Assembly: GCA_900768755.1 (NCBI GenBank)
Contig: CAAGDV010000013.1
Span: 5,326 to 69,325, forward strand
Length of the DNA: 64,000 nt
Direction of reading: 5' to 3'
Source: Lachnospiraceae bacterium
GTDB lineage: Bacteria; Bacillota; Clostridia; Lachnospirales; Lachnospiraceae
A program made the translations under genes and the position numbers. Positions within the stretch are counted from its first letter, which is position 1. Every line of letters starts with the position of its first letter. Shown in pieces: positions 9,105-18,675 of the stretch. The notes under the pieces were generated by a model. The model saw nothing but the letters and a program-made list of their open reading frames with translations. It made no database searches and was not told the origin of the DNA.

Positions 9105-10739
9105 TTAAATATGCTGTGATAAATATACTTCAAACTGTGAAATCGGAAGCGGTTTTGAGTAGAAATAGCCCTGAATGTAATCGCATCCGAGTTCCTTAAT
9201 TCTCTCCCTCTGCTCGTCCGTCTCAACGCCCTCCGCAACCGACTCAAGGTTCAGCATCTTAGCTAACTGCATTGAGAAATTAAGGACATTCCTGTCCGTT
9301 CCCGGCTTATCCTTCTGAATAAGGCTCATGTCAAGCTTAAGGACATCAAGCTCCAGCTCGTTGAGCGTAAACAGTGAAGAATACCCCGTCCCGAAATCAT
9401 CAAGTTCAATCACAAATCCTTTTCGGTGGAGATTCTTGACAATCTCCGCAGTCTGCTCCGGATTGTCCGAAAAAATGCTCTCGGTTATCTCAATGTGAAT
9501 ATATTCATGTTCAATGCCGTACTTGTCCACCATCGCAGTAAATACATCGGCAAGCTCAGCTTCCTCAAAATCTCTTCTCGACATGTTGACCGAAATCGGA
9601 ACAATGGGTCTTCCCTCTGACTTCCACTGTGCAATCATCGAGCAAACCTGATCTACAACGTATCTGTCCAATTTTTTTATAAAACCATTGCGCTCAAACA
9701 ACGGGATAAATACGCCGGGGTTCATAAATCCAATCTCCGGATGTATCCATCTCACCAAAGCCTCCGCACCGCCGGTCTTGTCAGTGTGAAGATTGTGCTT
9801 CGGCTGAAGGTATACCTGGAACTCTCTCCTCTCAAGTGCCTCATCCATATTCTCCACAATCTGCTGCTGGATTAACAGATTCTGACGGAGCCTGTCATCA
9901 TACACGGCGCAGTTAACGCCGTACGCGCCCTTTATGCTGTCGACCGCCAGTCTTGCACGGTCACACATCGCCTGTGCGGATATATTTCTGTCAAAACTCG
10001 TGTAGTATATTCCGTGTTTCCAGTTAAGGTTGGGAACGGGTGAATTCTTAAGTATCTCCTCTGCGAGACGACGTCCTTCTTCACGGCTCTGGGGTCTGGC
10101 GTACTGAAGGCAGACAAACTTATCGGCGTTGATACGCGCACCAAGAATGTAGTTGTCCGGCATAATCTTTTTCTCTGCCTTGGCAAGATACTTTAAAAGC
10201 CGGTCTCCCATCTCAACTCCGTACTTCTCATTAATCATCTTGAAATTCTCGATATCCGATACAAGGAGTCGGTAATCCGTGTCAGGATTATCGGCAAGAA
10301 TCTCCTCCACCCTTCGGAAAAAGAACTCCTTGGTGTACAGTCCTGTGAGCTCATCCTTGTGAAATTTGTATATCTGGGTTATATCCTGATGACTTCCCTC
10401 AATACGGATTCCCTGTGTATATGAGTTATCGCGCACACCGCCGCACCGCACATACATCATGCCCTTCGTGGGATGAAACCACGGGTACTGGATCTCCGCA
10501 TGCTCTCCGGATATCATCTTCTCAACTCCCGTGTTGACCGTGTCAAGATAATCCCTATGAATATTGTTAAACCATATATCATAAGTATCTTCAGGTGAAA
10601 CATTCCCGGTAACTCCCAGAAGTTCCTTCATACAGTTGTCAGCCAAAAGTCTCGGAGGGAAGCCCTCGTCCATCTCAATGGCCCATATACCAATATTTGC
10701 TTTTTGTAGAATCTCGTCTCTTATCTCACACTTATCCAT
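9105..10739 (-). CDS. PAS - degenerate GGDEF - EAL cyclic-di-GMP phosphodiesterase
   Basis: A 544-residue signalling protein. Residues about 10-130 look like a PAS domain (GIWAIEMDEGFPPRLLADN). Residues 135-290 are a GGDEF fold starting DELTGLYTKEFF, whose active-site motif is reduced to INADKF, so cyclase activity is not expected. Residues 300-540 are an EAL domain with the key residues kept: EALVRW, NMSRRDF, EITES, DDFGTGYSS, KLDMSLI and YIQGYFYSKP. It is therefore probably an active c-di-GMP hydrolase, with the GGDEF as a possible GTP sensor. No membrane segment is seen. It lies downstream of a hybrid kinase and response regulator. Confidence 0.9.
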   Translation of the reverse strand: MDKCEIRDEILQKANIGIWAIEMDEGFPPRLLADNCMKELLGVTGNVSPEDTYDIWFNNIHRDYLDTVNTGVEKMISGEHAEIQYPWFHPTKGMMYVRCGGVRDNSYTQGIRIEGSHQDITQIYKFHKDELTGLYTKEFFFRRVEEILADNPDTDYRLLVSDIENFKMINEKYGVEMGDRLLKYLAKAEKKIMPDNYILGARINADKFVCLQYARPQSREEGRRLAEEILKNSPVPNLNWKHGIYYTSFDRNISAQAMCDRARLAVDSIKGAYGVNCAVYDDRLRQNLLIQQQIVENMDEALERREFQVYLQPKHNLHTDKTGGAEALVRWIHPEIGFMNPGVFIPLFERNGFIKKLDRYVVDQVCSMIAQWKSEGRPIVPISVNMSRRDFEEAELADVFTAMVDKYGIEHEYIHIEITESIFSDNPEQTAEIVKNLHRKGFVIELDDFGTGYSSLFTLNELELDVLKLDMSLIQKDKPGTDRNVLNFSMQLAKMLNLESVAEGVETDEQRERIKELGCDYIQGYFYSKPLPISQFEVYLSQHI

Positions 10740-10786
10740 AAGGTATCCCCCACAACCAAAAAACGAGTTGATAAAGTTCCACTTTT

Positions 10787-10814
10787 ATCATAGCACAAAG
10801 ACAAAAGAATGCAA
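10787..10814 (-). promoter_or_regulatory. Candidate promoter of the GGDEF/EAL gene
   Basis: On the minus strand TTGCAT (10809-10814), 16 bases and TATGAT (10787-10792) form a reasonable sigma-A promoter. It is followed by an imperfect dyad TGATAAAAG...CTTTATCA (about 10769-10790) that overlaps the -10 and could be an operator. A separate promoter would fit the 107-base gap after the kinase gene. Confidence 0.5.
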
Positions 10815-10846
10815 CCGATTTACCACCATTTTTTCAAATCTTCACC

Positions 10847-13561
10847 CTATAATCTGCCATTCCAGTCGTCAAGCAGCTGTATACATCTGTCAATATCCAT
10901 TTCGGCAATGGCCGCTGAAAGACTGCTGACTGCCTCCATATCCTCGGCGGGCAGTTCATGCGTCCCAATCTCCTCCGCTAAAGACTCCGCAGTGTCAAGG
11001 TCAAGCTCATCAATGGCGTTACGTATGTCTGACAGCATAAGCTTCAAATCTTCATCCTTAATTGCGTTCCGTCCGTGATTGTCCTTCTCAGGCACGTAAA
11101 AAAACGGTGCAAGCGAGGTCTGAAGATTTCTGTATTCTTCAAGCATCTCATCCGTAAGCTTATGAATTGAAGCAATATCGTGTCTGTTTCCTGCGGCTTC
11201 AAGATTCTCGGCCCTCCGCGAAAGCGACAGCGCTCCAATCTGCTTTGACGAGCTCTTAAGCGCATGAACCTCAACAATATAATTTCCGATATCCTCATCA
11301 GTTTCGAATGACTTGATTTTCTGTATTTTTTTGTCCACCATTCCGTAGTAATCTTTAAGGACCTTCCAATACAGCTGTTTTGACTTCAAAAGGCTTAACG
11401 CGTATCCCGTGTCAAGAAAAGTAATTGCGTCAACATCCTCATCGTTTCGTATATTCAATGCTGCCCGCTCAAGCTGTTCCCTGACATCCACTTCCGTTAT
11501 TTTGTCCTTCGGAAGCCATTTTTTCAGAGCTCCAAAAAGAGCTCCTACCTCTATAGGTTTGGCAACAAAATCATTCATCCCCGCTGCCAGAAACTCCTCT
11601 CTGGCTCCCGTCAGGGCATTGGCGGTCAGCGCAATAACCGGCACATCACTATAGCCCGCGATGCCTTCCCTTATTGCACGGGTTGCTTCGATTCCGTCCA
11701 TCTCAGGCATCATGTGGTCCATGAAAATCAAATCATATTTTTTCTCACCAGCCATTCTGATGGCATCCGCTCCGCTTACCGCCATATCCACCTGCATATT
11801 AAGCGGTTCCAGAAGCCCTACGGCAACTGAGAGATTTACGTCATTGTCATCAACCACCAGAACCTTGGCATCCGGTGCCGTAAAACTGCTCTCGTTTTTG
11901 TCTCCCGGAATCTGCAGTACCGACATTGCCTTATGCTGGAGGACCTCCGCCAGGCCTATAACAGAAACAGGTTTTTTGAGTATAATCTGATTGTCTTTTT
12001 CCGCCGTTCTGGTACTGTTAATGCCGCACAAAATAATGAGTTTTGTGCCGGAAAGCGCATCGGCAGCAGCGATTATTTCGTCCGAAAGCACGCTCTCTTC
12101 AACCAGGATATAATTGACATCGGCGCGTTCGATATAATATGTCATCCTATCCGGTTCAACCTCTATATATTGTGCACCAAGCGCCAGCATATCCTTGCGC
12201 ACCTGCTTTTTGACATAGGGATTGCCGATTATGCCGAGAATGCTCGGGCAGTCCGTAAGCAGTTCGATAGAACGCACCGGATTGACAGTTTTCTGCGGTA
12301 TTTCAAAAGAGAATGTACTTCCCTGTCCGTATGTACTCTCAACACGAATCGTACCTCCCATAGCGTCGGTGAGTTCTTTTACAATTGCAAGACCCAGTCC
12401 GGTTCCCTCCACCTTCCTGTTTCTCTTGCTGTCCACCTGCTCAAAAGACTTAAAAATCTTTGGAAGGTCTTCTTCCTTGATTCCTATTCCGGTGTCGGTT
12501 ACGGCGCCCAGAAGCATTATTCTCTCACCATCGAGCGGTCTCTGCCTGATACTTAACATGACCTGTCCGTGGTTGGTGAATTTGACGGCATTGCTAGCAA
12601 GGTTGACTATTATCTGTTTTATTCTTATATCGTCGCCCGTAAGCTCACAAGGAATCGCCGGGTCCATATCGACCACAAACTCTATGTCCTTGCTGCCCAC
12701 CCTGCTTGAAATAATGTTGGATACCTCCGTTACCATTCCAACGGGTGAGTATTCAGTCTCAATGATAGACATTTTCTGGGCCTCAAGCTTGGAATAATCA
12801 AGAATATCGTTAATTATTGCCAGAAGCATCTCGGCGGAAGAAAGCACCTGTCCGATGTATTCACGCGCTTTCAAAGACATTTCCTCCCTAAGCGCAATCT
12901 GCGACATTCCGATAATTGCATTCATCGGGGTCCTTATTTCATGGCTCATATTTGCAAGAAAATCCGTTTTAGCGGCTACCGCCTTAAACGCCGTCATACT
13001 CTCTTTCTTTGCCACATATGCTTTGTAAGCCATGGAAGACAGAATCTGAGCGAAGGTATAGATAAAATTGGTGCATCGTTCGATTGCAGCCACCGGAATA
13101 ATGCTCGTCTCCTTTGCGGCTTCAAGAAATTCCTCCTCGTCGACTCCGATTTCTTTTGCTGTCCTGCGCATTGCCTCAAGGTTAGGCGCCTGTGACAATA
13201 CCTGTCCGCCGATAAAGCTTCCAATCATCCTGCCGTTAAGCATAATCGGAGCAGCAAAATCCACCAGATTGGCATGACAGAAATAGTACACCGGTTTCTT
13301 CTGCTCAAGCGCCTCGATGGCACCCATTTTGTCGCAGTTCTCGCACCTTTTTCTTCCCTCCTCGGTTTTTCGGCAGAAATCAGTACAGAAACGGGAAAAA
13401 TTACTTCCCTTGGTTATAGGCACTCCGTCCTCATCAGTGATGATTGTAGCGAGTCTCGTTACCCTGGAAACCGCATCCTGGGCAAGCTGAAGTTCCTCCA
13501 CCTCCAAAAGGTCGGTAAGTTTAATCTGTTCCTCGTTGGGAACGAATCTTTCATCTTCCAT
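10847..13561 (-). CDS. Hybrid sensor histidine kinase: PocR - HisKA - HATPase - receiver - Hpt
   Basis: A 904-residue phosphorelay kinase. Residues about 10-180 form a PocR-type sensory domain with a Cys-rich patch (FCTDFCRKTEEGRKRCENC, then YYFCHANL). The dimerisation box FLANMSHEIRTPMN holds the phospho-His near residue 207. Next come the ATPase boxes (NLASNAVKFT, DTGIGI, GTGLGLAI), a receiver with FMDHMMPEMDG, and a C-terminal Hpt (VHALKSSSKQIGA). The start is ATG 13561, after GGAGGTGTT; a GTG two codons earlier is possible. It follows the two-receiver regulator by 11 bases. No transmembrane segment is seen, so the sensor is cytoplasmic; PocR domains in other proteins bind small metabolites. 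Confidence 0.92.
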   Translation of the reverse strand: MEDERFVPNEEQIKLTDLLEVEELQLAQDAVSRVTRLATIITDEDGVPITKGSNFSRFCTDFCRKTEEGRKRCENCDKMGAIEALEQKKPVYYFCHANLVDFAAPIMLNGRMIGSFIGGQVLSQAPNLEAMRRTAKEIGVDEEEFLEAAKETSIIPVAAIERCTNFIYTFAQILSSMAYKAYVAKKESMTAFKAVAAKTDFLANMSHEIRTPMNAIIGMSQIALREEMSLKAREYIGQVLSSAEMLLAIINDILDYSKLEAQKMSIIETEYSPVGMVTEVSNIISSRVGSKDIEFVVDMDPAIPCELTGDDIRIKQIIVNLASNAVKFTNHGQVMLSIRQRPLDGERIMLLGAVTDTGIGIKEEDLPKIFKSFEQVDSKRNRKVEGTGLGLAIVKELTDAMGGTIRVESTYGQGSTFSFEIPQKTVNPVRSIELLTDCPSILGIIGNPYVKKQVRKDMLALGAQYIEVEPDRMTYYIERADVNYILVEESVLSDEIIAAADALSGTKLIILCGINSTRTAEKDNQIILKKPVSVIGLAEVLQHKAMSVLQIPGDKNESSFTAPDAKVLVVDDNDVNLSVAVGLLEPLNMQVDMAVSGADAIRMAGEKKYDLIFMDHMMPEMDGIEATRAIREGIAGYSDVPVIALTANALTGAREEFLAAGMNDFVAKPIEVGALFGALKKWLPKDKITEVDVREQLERAALNIRNDEDVDAITFLDTGYALSLLKSKQLYWKVLKDYYGMVDKKIQKIKSFETDEDIGNYIVEVHALKSSSKQIGALSLSRRAENLEAAGNRHDIASIHKLTDEMLEEYRNLQTSLAPFFYVPEKDNHGRNAIKDEDLKLMLSDIRNAIDELDLDTAESLAEEIGTHELPAEDMEAVSSLSAAIAEMDIDRCIQLLDDWNGRL

Positions 13562-13572
13562 CAACACCTCCG

Positions 13573-14382
13573 CTATGCCAAAAGACTGTCAAGTGTCTGT
13601 TCAAGTCTGTCGCTGTCAACCGGCTTTAAAAGGTACGCGTTAGGCTTCAGTGCAAGCACGGATTTTATCATATTGCTGTCAGATATTCCCGTAAGGAACA
13701 CTACCGGAATGTCCAAAAGCCGTTCGTCAGCCTTTATTGCCTCAAACACCTCGCGTCCGCTCATCTCCGGCATTTCATAATCCAGAAGAACAATGTCTGC
13801 GTGTTTCTGGGACAGGTACTTTAAGCCGAATTTTCCTGACGGGGCCGTGGCAACGACATACCGGTCTTCCAGATATCTCTTTATGGTTCTTAACATCAAC
13901 GGGTCGTCATCAATGACAAGCACATGCTTCTTCTCCCTGCTTTTTTCCTCTTCTCTGGCAAGTTTTTCGATTCTTTCTTCTTCCGCGCGTCTGGCTTCCC
14001 GCTCAGCCAGAACGCATTCCAGCTTTGCCAGAATATCCTTCTCTATTGTTTTTATTGAAAGCGGTTTCTCAAGTGACATATGCACGGACCTCGCTATCAG
14101 AGGATTAAGCGAAGCAATGTCGTCAGCATCACCGATAACTACAAAAACTGCGTCCGAATTCTCCAGAAAATGCCTTGCCGCCCTCAGATTGTCCGTATCC
14201 CTTGCATTGTCCCTTCCCATGCAGTACACAAATACCTCAGGATCAAAATACTGTATGTGTGCAAGCATATCAGGAAGTCTGTCAGATGAAGACATGCATT
14301 GGAATTCATCGTCCGTGTGCAGGAAAAAATCGTCCATTACAGCATCCTGATTACCTGCCAAAAGAACCCTTATTTTAGCCAT
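13573..14382 (-). CDS. Two-receiver response regulator without DNA-binding domain
   Basis: The 269-residue protein has a divergent receiver-like N-terminal half (residues 1-125), a charged helical linker (about 126-150, AEREARRAEEERIEKLAREEEKSREKK) and a canonical C-terminal receiver (about 152-269) with IDDDP, LLDYEMPEMSG (phospho-Asp), FLTG and LLKPVD. No output domain follows, so it probably passes phosphate or binds a partner. The hybrid kinase starts 11 bases downstream, which makes the two a likely cognate pair. The N-terminal half lacks a clear phospho-acceptor motif. Confidence 0.88.
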   Translation of the reverse strand: MAKIRVLLAGNQDAVMDDFFLHTDDEFQCMSSSDRLPDMLAHIQYFDPEVFVYCMGRDNARDTDNLRAARHFLENSDAVFVVIGDADDIASLNPLIARSVHMSLEKPLSIKTIEKDILAKLECVLAEREARRAEEERIEKLAREEEKSREKKHVLVIDDDPLMLRTIKRYLEDRYVVATAPSGKFGLKYLSQKHADIVLLDYEMPEMSGREVFEAIKADERLLDIPVVFLTGISDSNMIKSVLALKPNAYLLKPVDSDRLEQTLDSLLA

Positions 14383-14402
14383 ATATACCCTCCGTAGTAA
14401 AT

Positions 14403-16502
14403 TTACTTTTTATCTTGTGGTGTTTTTTTCTTTTTGACAACAACAATGATCATAACTGCCAAGAGAACTGAAAGAAGCGCTCCCGCCGACACAAAAATCC
14501 ATGGTGCCACAGAAGCTCCGGCGTTATCCGTCACTTCCGAAGTCGTTCCGCCTGTCGTCTCATTGCCGTCATCAACGGTCGTATCCTCGTTGTCGCCGGT
14601 GGTTTCCCTGCTGTCGTCATCGGTCGTTTCCTTGCTGTCGTCATCGGTCGTTTCTGTATTATCAGATGTCGTGGTGCCATCCTCGCCCGAAGGCTCCTCA
14701 CCGTTTCGGATAGCCTCAAACTCCTTTTTCAGAGCGGAAAGATTAAGGGTCAGCGAATATTTTGCATAAACTGTCGTATCTGAAGTTACAGCGGCACCCG
14801 TGTACTCCGTTCCCTCTTTGAAGTCCCTGGTAAAATACCAGCCTTCAAATTTCATGTTTTTGAATGTAGGATTGGCAGGAAGCGCGGAGCTTACCGCATA
14901 ATCCTTTCCGTTGGCCTTGAAGGTGACCGCGGGAGTTCCGCCCACCACCTCAATCTCATATGTCGTAATGTTGTCGTTGGCGGCAAGAATCATAAAGTTG
15001 CGCAAATCCGAAAAATTATCAACTCCGTTTGCCTTCATTGCCGCAAGAATGTTCTCATAGCTGAAAGAGCAAGTCTTTTTTCCGTTCTTCTCTCCCCTGT
15101 AGGAAGGTTCAACCGGTATCCACCACACCTTCCTGATTTCGCTGTCAAGAATCAGCTTTGGCTCGCCGTTTCCTGTGTATGTAACGGTAATATCGCGACC
15201 CGGTCCGAAAAATGACCTCTGTGCGCTCATGCATATGTATGAGGAATCCCATGTCGAGGTGCTGGTAAGTCCCGCTCCGTTCTTCCAGATGATATTATTT
15301 CCGTCCCCGGTATCAATGGTCCCGTTGTCGTCACGTCCGCTTCCCCATGCACAGCTTTTCACGCCCTCAAGGAGTTTTTGGATAACCGTAGGATAGTTTA
15401 ATGTGTTGTTGCCTCTGTTAAAATAAGCATGGCTCTCTCCGCCGGAATTGGAGTTGCTGCCGTTGTCCCAGATTACAAGCGGAACCCCGTATGCTGCGGA
15501 TTTGGCTCCCATATAATACGCCCACTTCTCTCTGGCGGCGGTATTGTTTTTGGCAGTAGCGCTCGTCTCACCGATTACAACCGGAATACCATTGTCCAAA
15601 AAAATCTTCTGGATATCGGAAAAAACTGTGTCAATCTCACCAACGCAGGCTGAATCCGACGTATCGAAATCCTTCATGGTGTCCTTCAGGCAAAAATCAT
15701 ACGGAGAATAGCAATGCGCCGATATAATCAGGTTCTTTACAACAGCTCCGTTATATGTGGGAAGCGATATTGCGTCCATAACCTTGTATGAATTCGATGC
15801 CGCATATCCCGGAATCATAAGGCATCTCTCGTCGTTATAACCCTTTCCCGAACTTCTGATTACGTTGGTAAAAATCTGATTCAGATAATTGATTGCTGCA
15901 TAGCCTTCTTCATTGCCGCTCCACTCAAGGTCGGTGTCCGCCATTCTCGGCTCATTCATACCCTCAAAAATAAGCCTCTGGTCATATTCCGCAAAAGCAT
16001 CCGCAATCTGCATCCAGACTGACGCAAGTTCCTTTCCTATTGCCTCGTACCGGGTTGAAAGCTTTGAATCGTTGACCCACGCTTCATGGTGAATATTGAG
16101 TATTACAAAAAGCCCTTCGCCGATAGCGTAATCCACAATTGTCTTTACGCGGTTCATAAATTCCTCATCAATGGTGTACGCTCCGTCATTATCAATATGC
16201 TTATACCATGTCACCGGAATTCTGATTGTGATAAATCCCGCCTCTTTCACCGCATGAATAAGCTCACGTGTCACCACGGGGTTACCCCATGAAGTCTCCT
16301 GGCTAGTCACATCAGAGCGATTGCCGCCTGTGGCATCCAGTGTATTGCCCAGATTCCATCCAAGCCCCATCATACTCACAATCTCGTTTGACGTGCGCCC
16401 TGTTAGCGCATTGTCAGCACTCACAATCGTGTCCGAAGCCGGCAGGATTGGCAATGTCATAATGCACACCATAATTACCGTCAGAATTTTCTTAAGCATC
16501 AT
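14403..16502 (-). CDS. Membrane-anchored GH5 endoglucanase with InlB-type repeat
   Basis: A 699-residue secreted cellulase-type enzyme. Order: signal peptide (1-29); GH5 catalytic domain (about 35-390) with acid/base Glu184 in GMNEP and nucleophile Glu312 in VIGET; a carbohydrate-module-like region (about 395-530); an InlB/Flg_new-type beta repeat ending with FEGWYFTRDF and TVYAKY; a Thr/Asp/Glu-rich linker; a transmembrane segment; and a KKKK tail. It is therefore tethered to the cytoplasmic membrane rather than sortase-anchored. The subfamily resembles GH5_4 (endoglucanase/xyloglucanase); the precise glycan is unknown. It lies 20 bases upstream of the response regulator gene, so enzyme and signalling genes may be cotranscribed. 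Confidence 0.92.
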   Translation of the reverse strand: MMLKKILTVIMVCIMTLPILPASDTIVSADNALTGRTSNEIVSMMGLGWNLGNTLDATGGNRSDVTSQETSWGNPVVTRELIHAVKEAGFITIRIPVTWYKHIDNDGAYTIDEEFMNRVKTIVDYAIGEGLFVILNIHHEAWVNDSKLSTRYEAIGKELASVWMQIADAFAEYDQRLIFEGMNEPRMADTDLEWSGNEEGYAAINYLNQIFTNVIRSSGKGYNDERCLMIPGYAASNSYKVMDAISLPTYNGAVVKNLIISAHCYSPYDFCLKDTMKDFDTSDSACVGEIDTVFSDIQKIFLDNGIPVVIGETSATAKNNTAAREKWAYYMGAKSAAYGVPLVIWDNGSNSNSGGESHAYFNRGNNTLNYPTVIQKLLEGVKSCAWGSGRDDNGTIDTGDGNNIIWKNGAGLTSTSTWDSSYICMSAQRSFFGPGRDITVTYTGNGEPKLILDSEIRKVWWIPVEPSYRGEKNGKKTCSFSYENILAAMKANGVDNFSDLRNFMILAANDNITTYEIEVVGGTPAVTFKANGKDYAVSSALPANPTFKNMKFEGWYFTRDFKEGTEYTGAAVTSDTTVYAKYSLTLNLSALKKEFEAIRNGEEPSGEDGTTTSDNTETTDDDSKETTDDDSRETTGDNEDTTVDDGNETTGGTTSEVTDNAGASVAPWIFVSAGALLSVLLAVMIIVVVKKKKTPQDKK
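14606..14653 (-). repeat. Two tandem 24-bp units in the GH5 linker
   Basis: Bases 14606-14629 and 14630-14653 are direct repeats with one mismatch. On the coding strand each unit encodes eight residues of the acidic Thr-rich linker (ETTDDDS followed by K or R). Degenerate copies flank the pair. The array could change length by slippage. Confidence 0.85.
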
Positions 16503-16539
16503 TCATTATCCTCCGCATCTTATATGTTAAATTATACCC

Positions 16540-17016
16540 TTATTCCGCTATATCCGCAAGGTCAAAGCGTATAACTTTTGACAAATCGGCAAGGGATACT
16601 TCGACCTGATATCCGATTTTTCCCGCACTGAAAATTATAGTGTCAAAATTTTCTGCCGACGCGTCAATAACCGTTCTGAAAAACTTTTTCATTCCTATCG
16701 GGGAACATCCCCCGTGAACATATCCGGTCAGCGGCAAAAGCTCCTTCTGCTTAATCATCTCGACGGACTTTTCCGAAACCGCCCGGGCCGCAGCCTTAAG
16801 TTCAAGTTCCTTTTCCACAGGAATCACGAACACATAGTATGCCCCGGTTTTTGGTGCCACGGTCACCAGTGTCTTAAATACCTGCGCGGGATTTTGTCCG
16901 AGCGCCGCTGCCACCATGGTACCGCTTTGCGAAACCGTACCGTCATATGAATAATGCTTATACGGAACTTTTTTGCTGTCCAGAATACGCATCACATTCG
17001 TCTTCTCATCTGCCAT
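16540..17016 (-). CDS. ybaK: YbaK/EbsC-type aminoacyl-tRNA deacylase
   Basis: A 158-residue single-domain protein of the YbaK family, which clears Cys wrongly attached to tRNA-Pro (or tRNA-Cys) after synthesis. Family signatures include QVFKTLV, the conserved lysine-containing strand near residue 50, and GYVHGGCSPIGMKK. The start overlaps the MATE gene's stop by 11 bases, with AAGGTGTG as ribosome site inside the MATE gene, so it is translated from that transcript. Confidence 0.93.
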   Translation of the reverse strand: MADEKTNVMRILDSKKVPYKHYSYDGTVSQSGTMVAAALGQNPAQVFKTLVTVAPKTGAYYVFVIPVEKELELKAAARAVSEKSVEMIKQKELLPLTGYVHGGCSPIGMKKFFRTVIDASAENFDTIIFSAGKIGYQVEVSLADLSKVIRFDLADIAE

Positions 17017-18361
17017 ATTTCACACCTTCATCATTCATGTTTTTTGTCTGCGGCCGCTTTATAAAATACACAACTGCAAGCGGGATAACCATCAGAACCC
17101 AGCTTATCGGTTCCGTGAGAATTACGCCCATGTACTTAAGTCTGGGCACGATGATAAAAGATGATAGTATCTTCACACCCAGTTCCACAAGGCTTGACAC
17201 CAGCGGAACAATCTTCTGCCCGAGTCCCTGCAAACCGCCCCGCAGTATAAACAACGGTCCCAGCACATAGAAAAACAATACACCGATCTGTATGTATTTT
17301 ACGCCCGCATCCAGCATGACCGCGTCGTCCGTGCTTGCAATCCAGCACACCACGTTATCTCCCAACGTGTACGCAAAAATTATTACCAGCGTCGTCACTA
17401 TTGTGTCAATGATGAAAGCATGGCGCATGCCCTGCCTTATTCTGTCATAGCGCCCCGCTCCGAGATTCTGGCTGACAAACGTTGTCATGGCGCTTCCGAA
17501 CGTATATATGAGCACCATCATTATGTCAAACACTCTTCTGCCCGCGATATGCGCCGTCACGTAGACTGTACCGAGCTCATTAATCGCACTCTGAAGCGTA
17601 ATCGTACCGATGTTTACAATGCAGCCCATGAGTCCCATTGACGCCCCCGTTGAGACAAGATTACTGTACTGCCTTGATGTGAGGCTCCATTCATCTTTTC
17701 GGGGAATGATGTCTTTGTTACGCTTTACCATGAAAACAAAGCACGCCAGAGCCGCAACCGCCTGCGAAATAACCGTCGCATACGCGGCGCCTTTTATTCC
17801 CATTCCCAATACGGGCACGAACAGAATATCAAGTCCCAGATTTACCGCAATGCTTATAATCAGGCATATAAGCGGTCTTGTGGAATCGCCGACTGCCCTG
17901 AGCACATTGGCGCACATATTGTACACCGATACAAACGATATCCCCATGATAATTATTCTTACATAGTCCACCGACATTTCAAGAATATCCGCCGGCGTCT
18001 TTAAGAATACGAGAAACTGCCTGATAAACAGTTCCCCGAATACGGTAAAAAGTACCATGATGACAAGCGTAAGTTTTACCGTTCCTGCAACATACCGTCT
18101 CAAATCCTTATAGTTCTTCTCGCCGAAACTTCTTGCGATCAAAATGGCAAAACCCTGCGTCAGACCGTTAATAAATCCGATGAGAGTGTTTGATACAATT
18201 GCCGTGGCGCCCACCGCTGCGAGCGCATCGGAACTGACAAATTCACTCACGATTTTGCTGTCCGTAATATTATATAACTGCTGTAGTATACTTCCGAGAA
18301 TAAGCGGCAGGGTAAAATATGTAATTACCTTCGCCGGGTATCCTTTTGTCAAATCCTTCAT
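17006..18361 (-). CDS. MATE family multidrug/metabolite exporter
   Basis: A 451-residue integral membrane protein with the two six-helix MATE bundles. Typical segments are PLILGSILQQLYNITDS at the first helix, NGLTQGFAILIARSFGEKN, and FVSQNLGAGRYDRIRQGM in the second half. It would export cationic compounds by Na+ or H+ antiport; the substrate is unknown. GGGAGCAC precedes the ATG. It overlaps ybaK and lies 24 bases after the DUF1292 gene. Confidence 0.94.
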   Translation of the reverse strand: MKDLTKGYPAKVITYFTLPLILGSILQQLYNITDSKIVSEFVSSDALAAVGATAIVSNTLIGFINGLTQGFAILIARSFGEKNYKDLRRYVAGTVKLTLVIMVLFTVFGELFIRQFLVFLKTPADILEMSVDYVRIIIMGISFVSVYNMCANVLRAVGDSTRPLICLIISIAVNLGLDILFVPVLGMGIKGAAYATVISQAVAALACFVFMVKRNKDIIPRKDEWSLTSRQYSNLVSTGASMGLMGCIVNIGTITLQSAINELGTVYVTAHIAGRRVFDIMMVLIYTFGSAMTTFVSQNLGAGRYDRIRQGMRHAFIIDTIVTTLVIIFAYTLGDNVVCWIASTDDAVMLDAGVKYIQIGVLFFYVLGPLFILRGGLQGLGQKIVPLVSSLVELGVKILSSFIIVPRLKYMGVILTEPISWVLMVIPLAVVYFIKRPQTKNMNDEGVKYGR

Positions 18362-18385
18362 CTTTGTGCTCCCACCCGGTACAAT

Positions 18386-18652
18386 CTATTCTTCCATCTC
18401 CATATAAGCGCGCGCTACCTTTTCATAATCAATCTTGTTATGAATCTTCTCAACCTTAAAATCGTCGCCTGTCATAACAGCCTTGTAGATATACAGCCCG
18501 TCCTCGTTGATTGTGTCGTTCTCAATAAGCGCGGCGGCCACATAATGTCTGTTGTCGTAGTCAAACTCATCCACTACCGCCATCTCTATCTCGTGCCCTT
18601 CGCTGTCCGTGGTCACGAAAGTTACATATTCGCCAAAATCATTTTCACTCAT
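18386..18652 (-). CDS. DUF1292 domain protein
   Basis: An 88-residue acidic protein of the DUF1292 family, which is common in Firmicutes and of unknown function. The ATG at 18652 is chosen because AAGGAGAG lies 8 bases before it; a longer frame from 18682 would overlap the preceding gene. Visible family features are TFVTTDSEGHEIEMAVVDEF and an acidic end (RAYMEMEE). It follows the 81-residue gene by 23 bases. Confidence 0.85.
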   Translation of the reverse strand: MSENDFGEYVTFVTTDSEGHEIEMAVVDEFDYDNRHYVAAALIENDTINEDGLYIYKAVMTGDDFKVEKIHNKIDYEKVARAYMEMEE

Positions 18653-18675
18653 ATCGGTTCTCTCCTTCATAAATC

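Noticed and set aside
10139..10150. A functional diguanylate cyclase in the GGDEF/EAL protein
   Set aside because: The GGDEF motif is replaced by INADKF, so the metal and GTP-loop residues needed for synthesis are missing.
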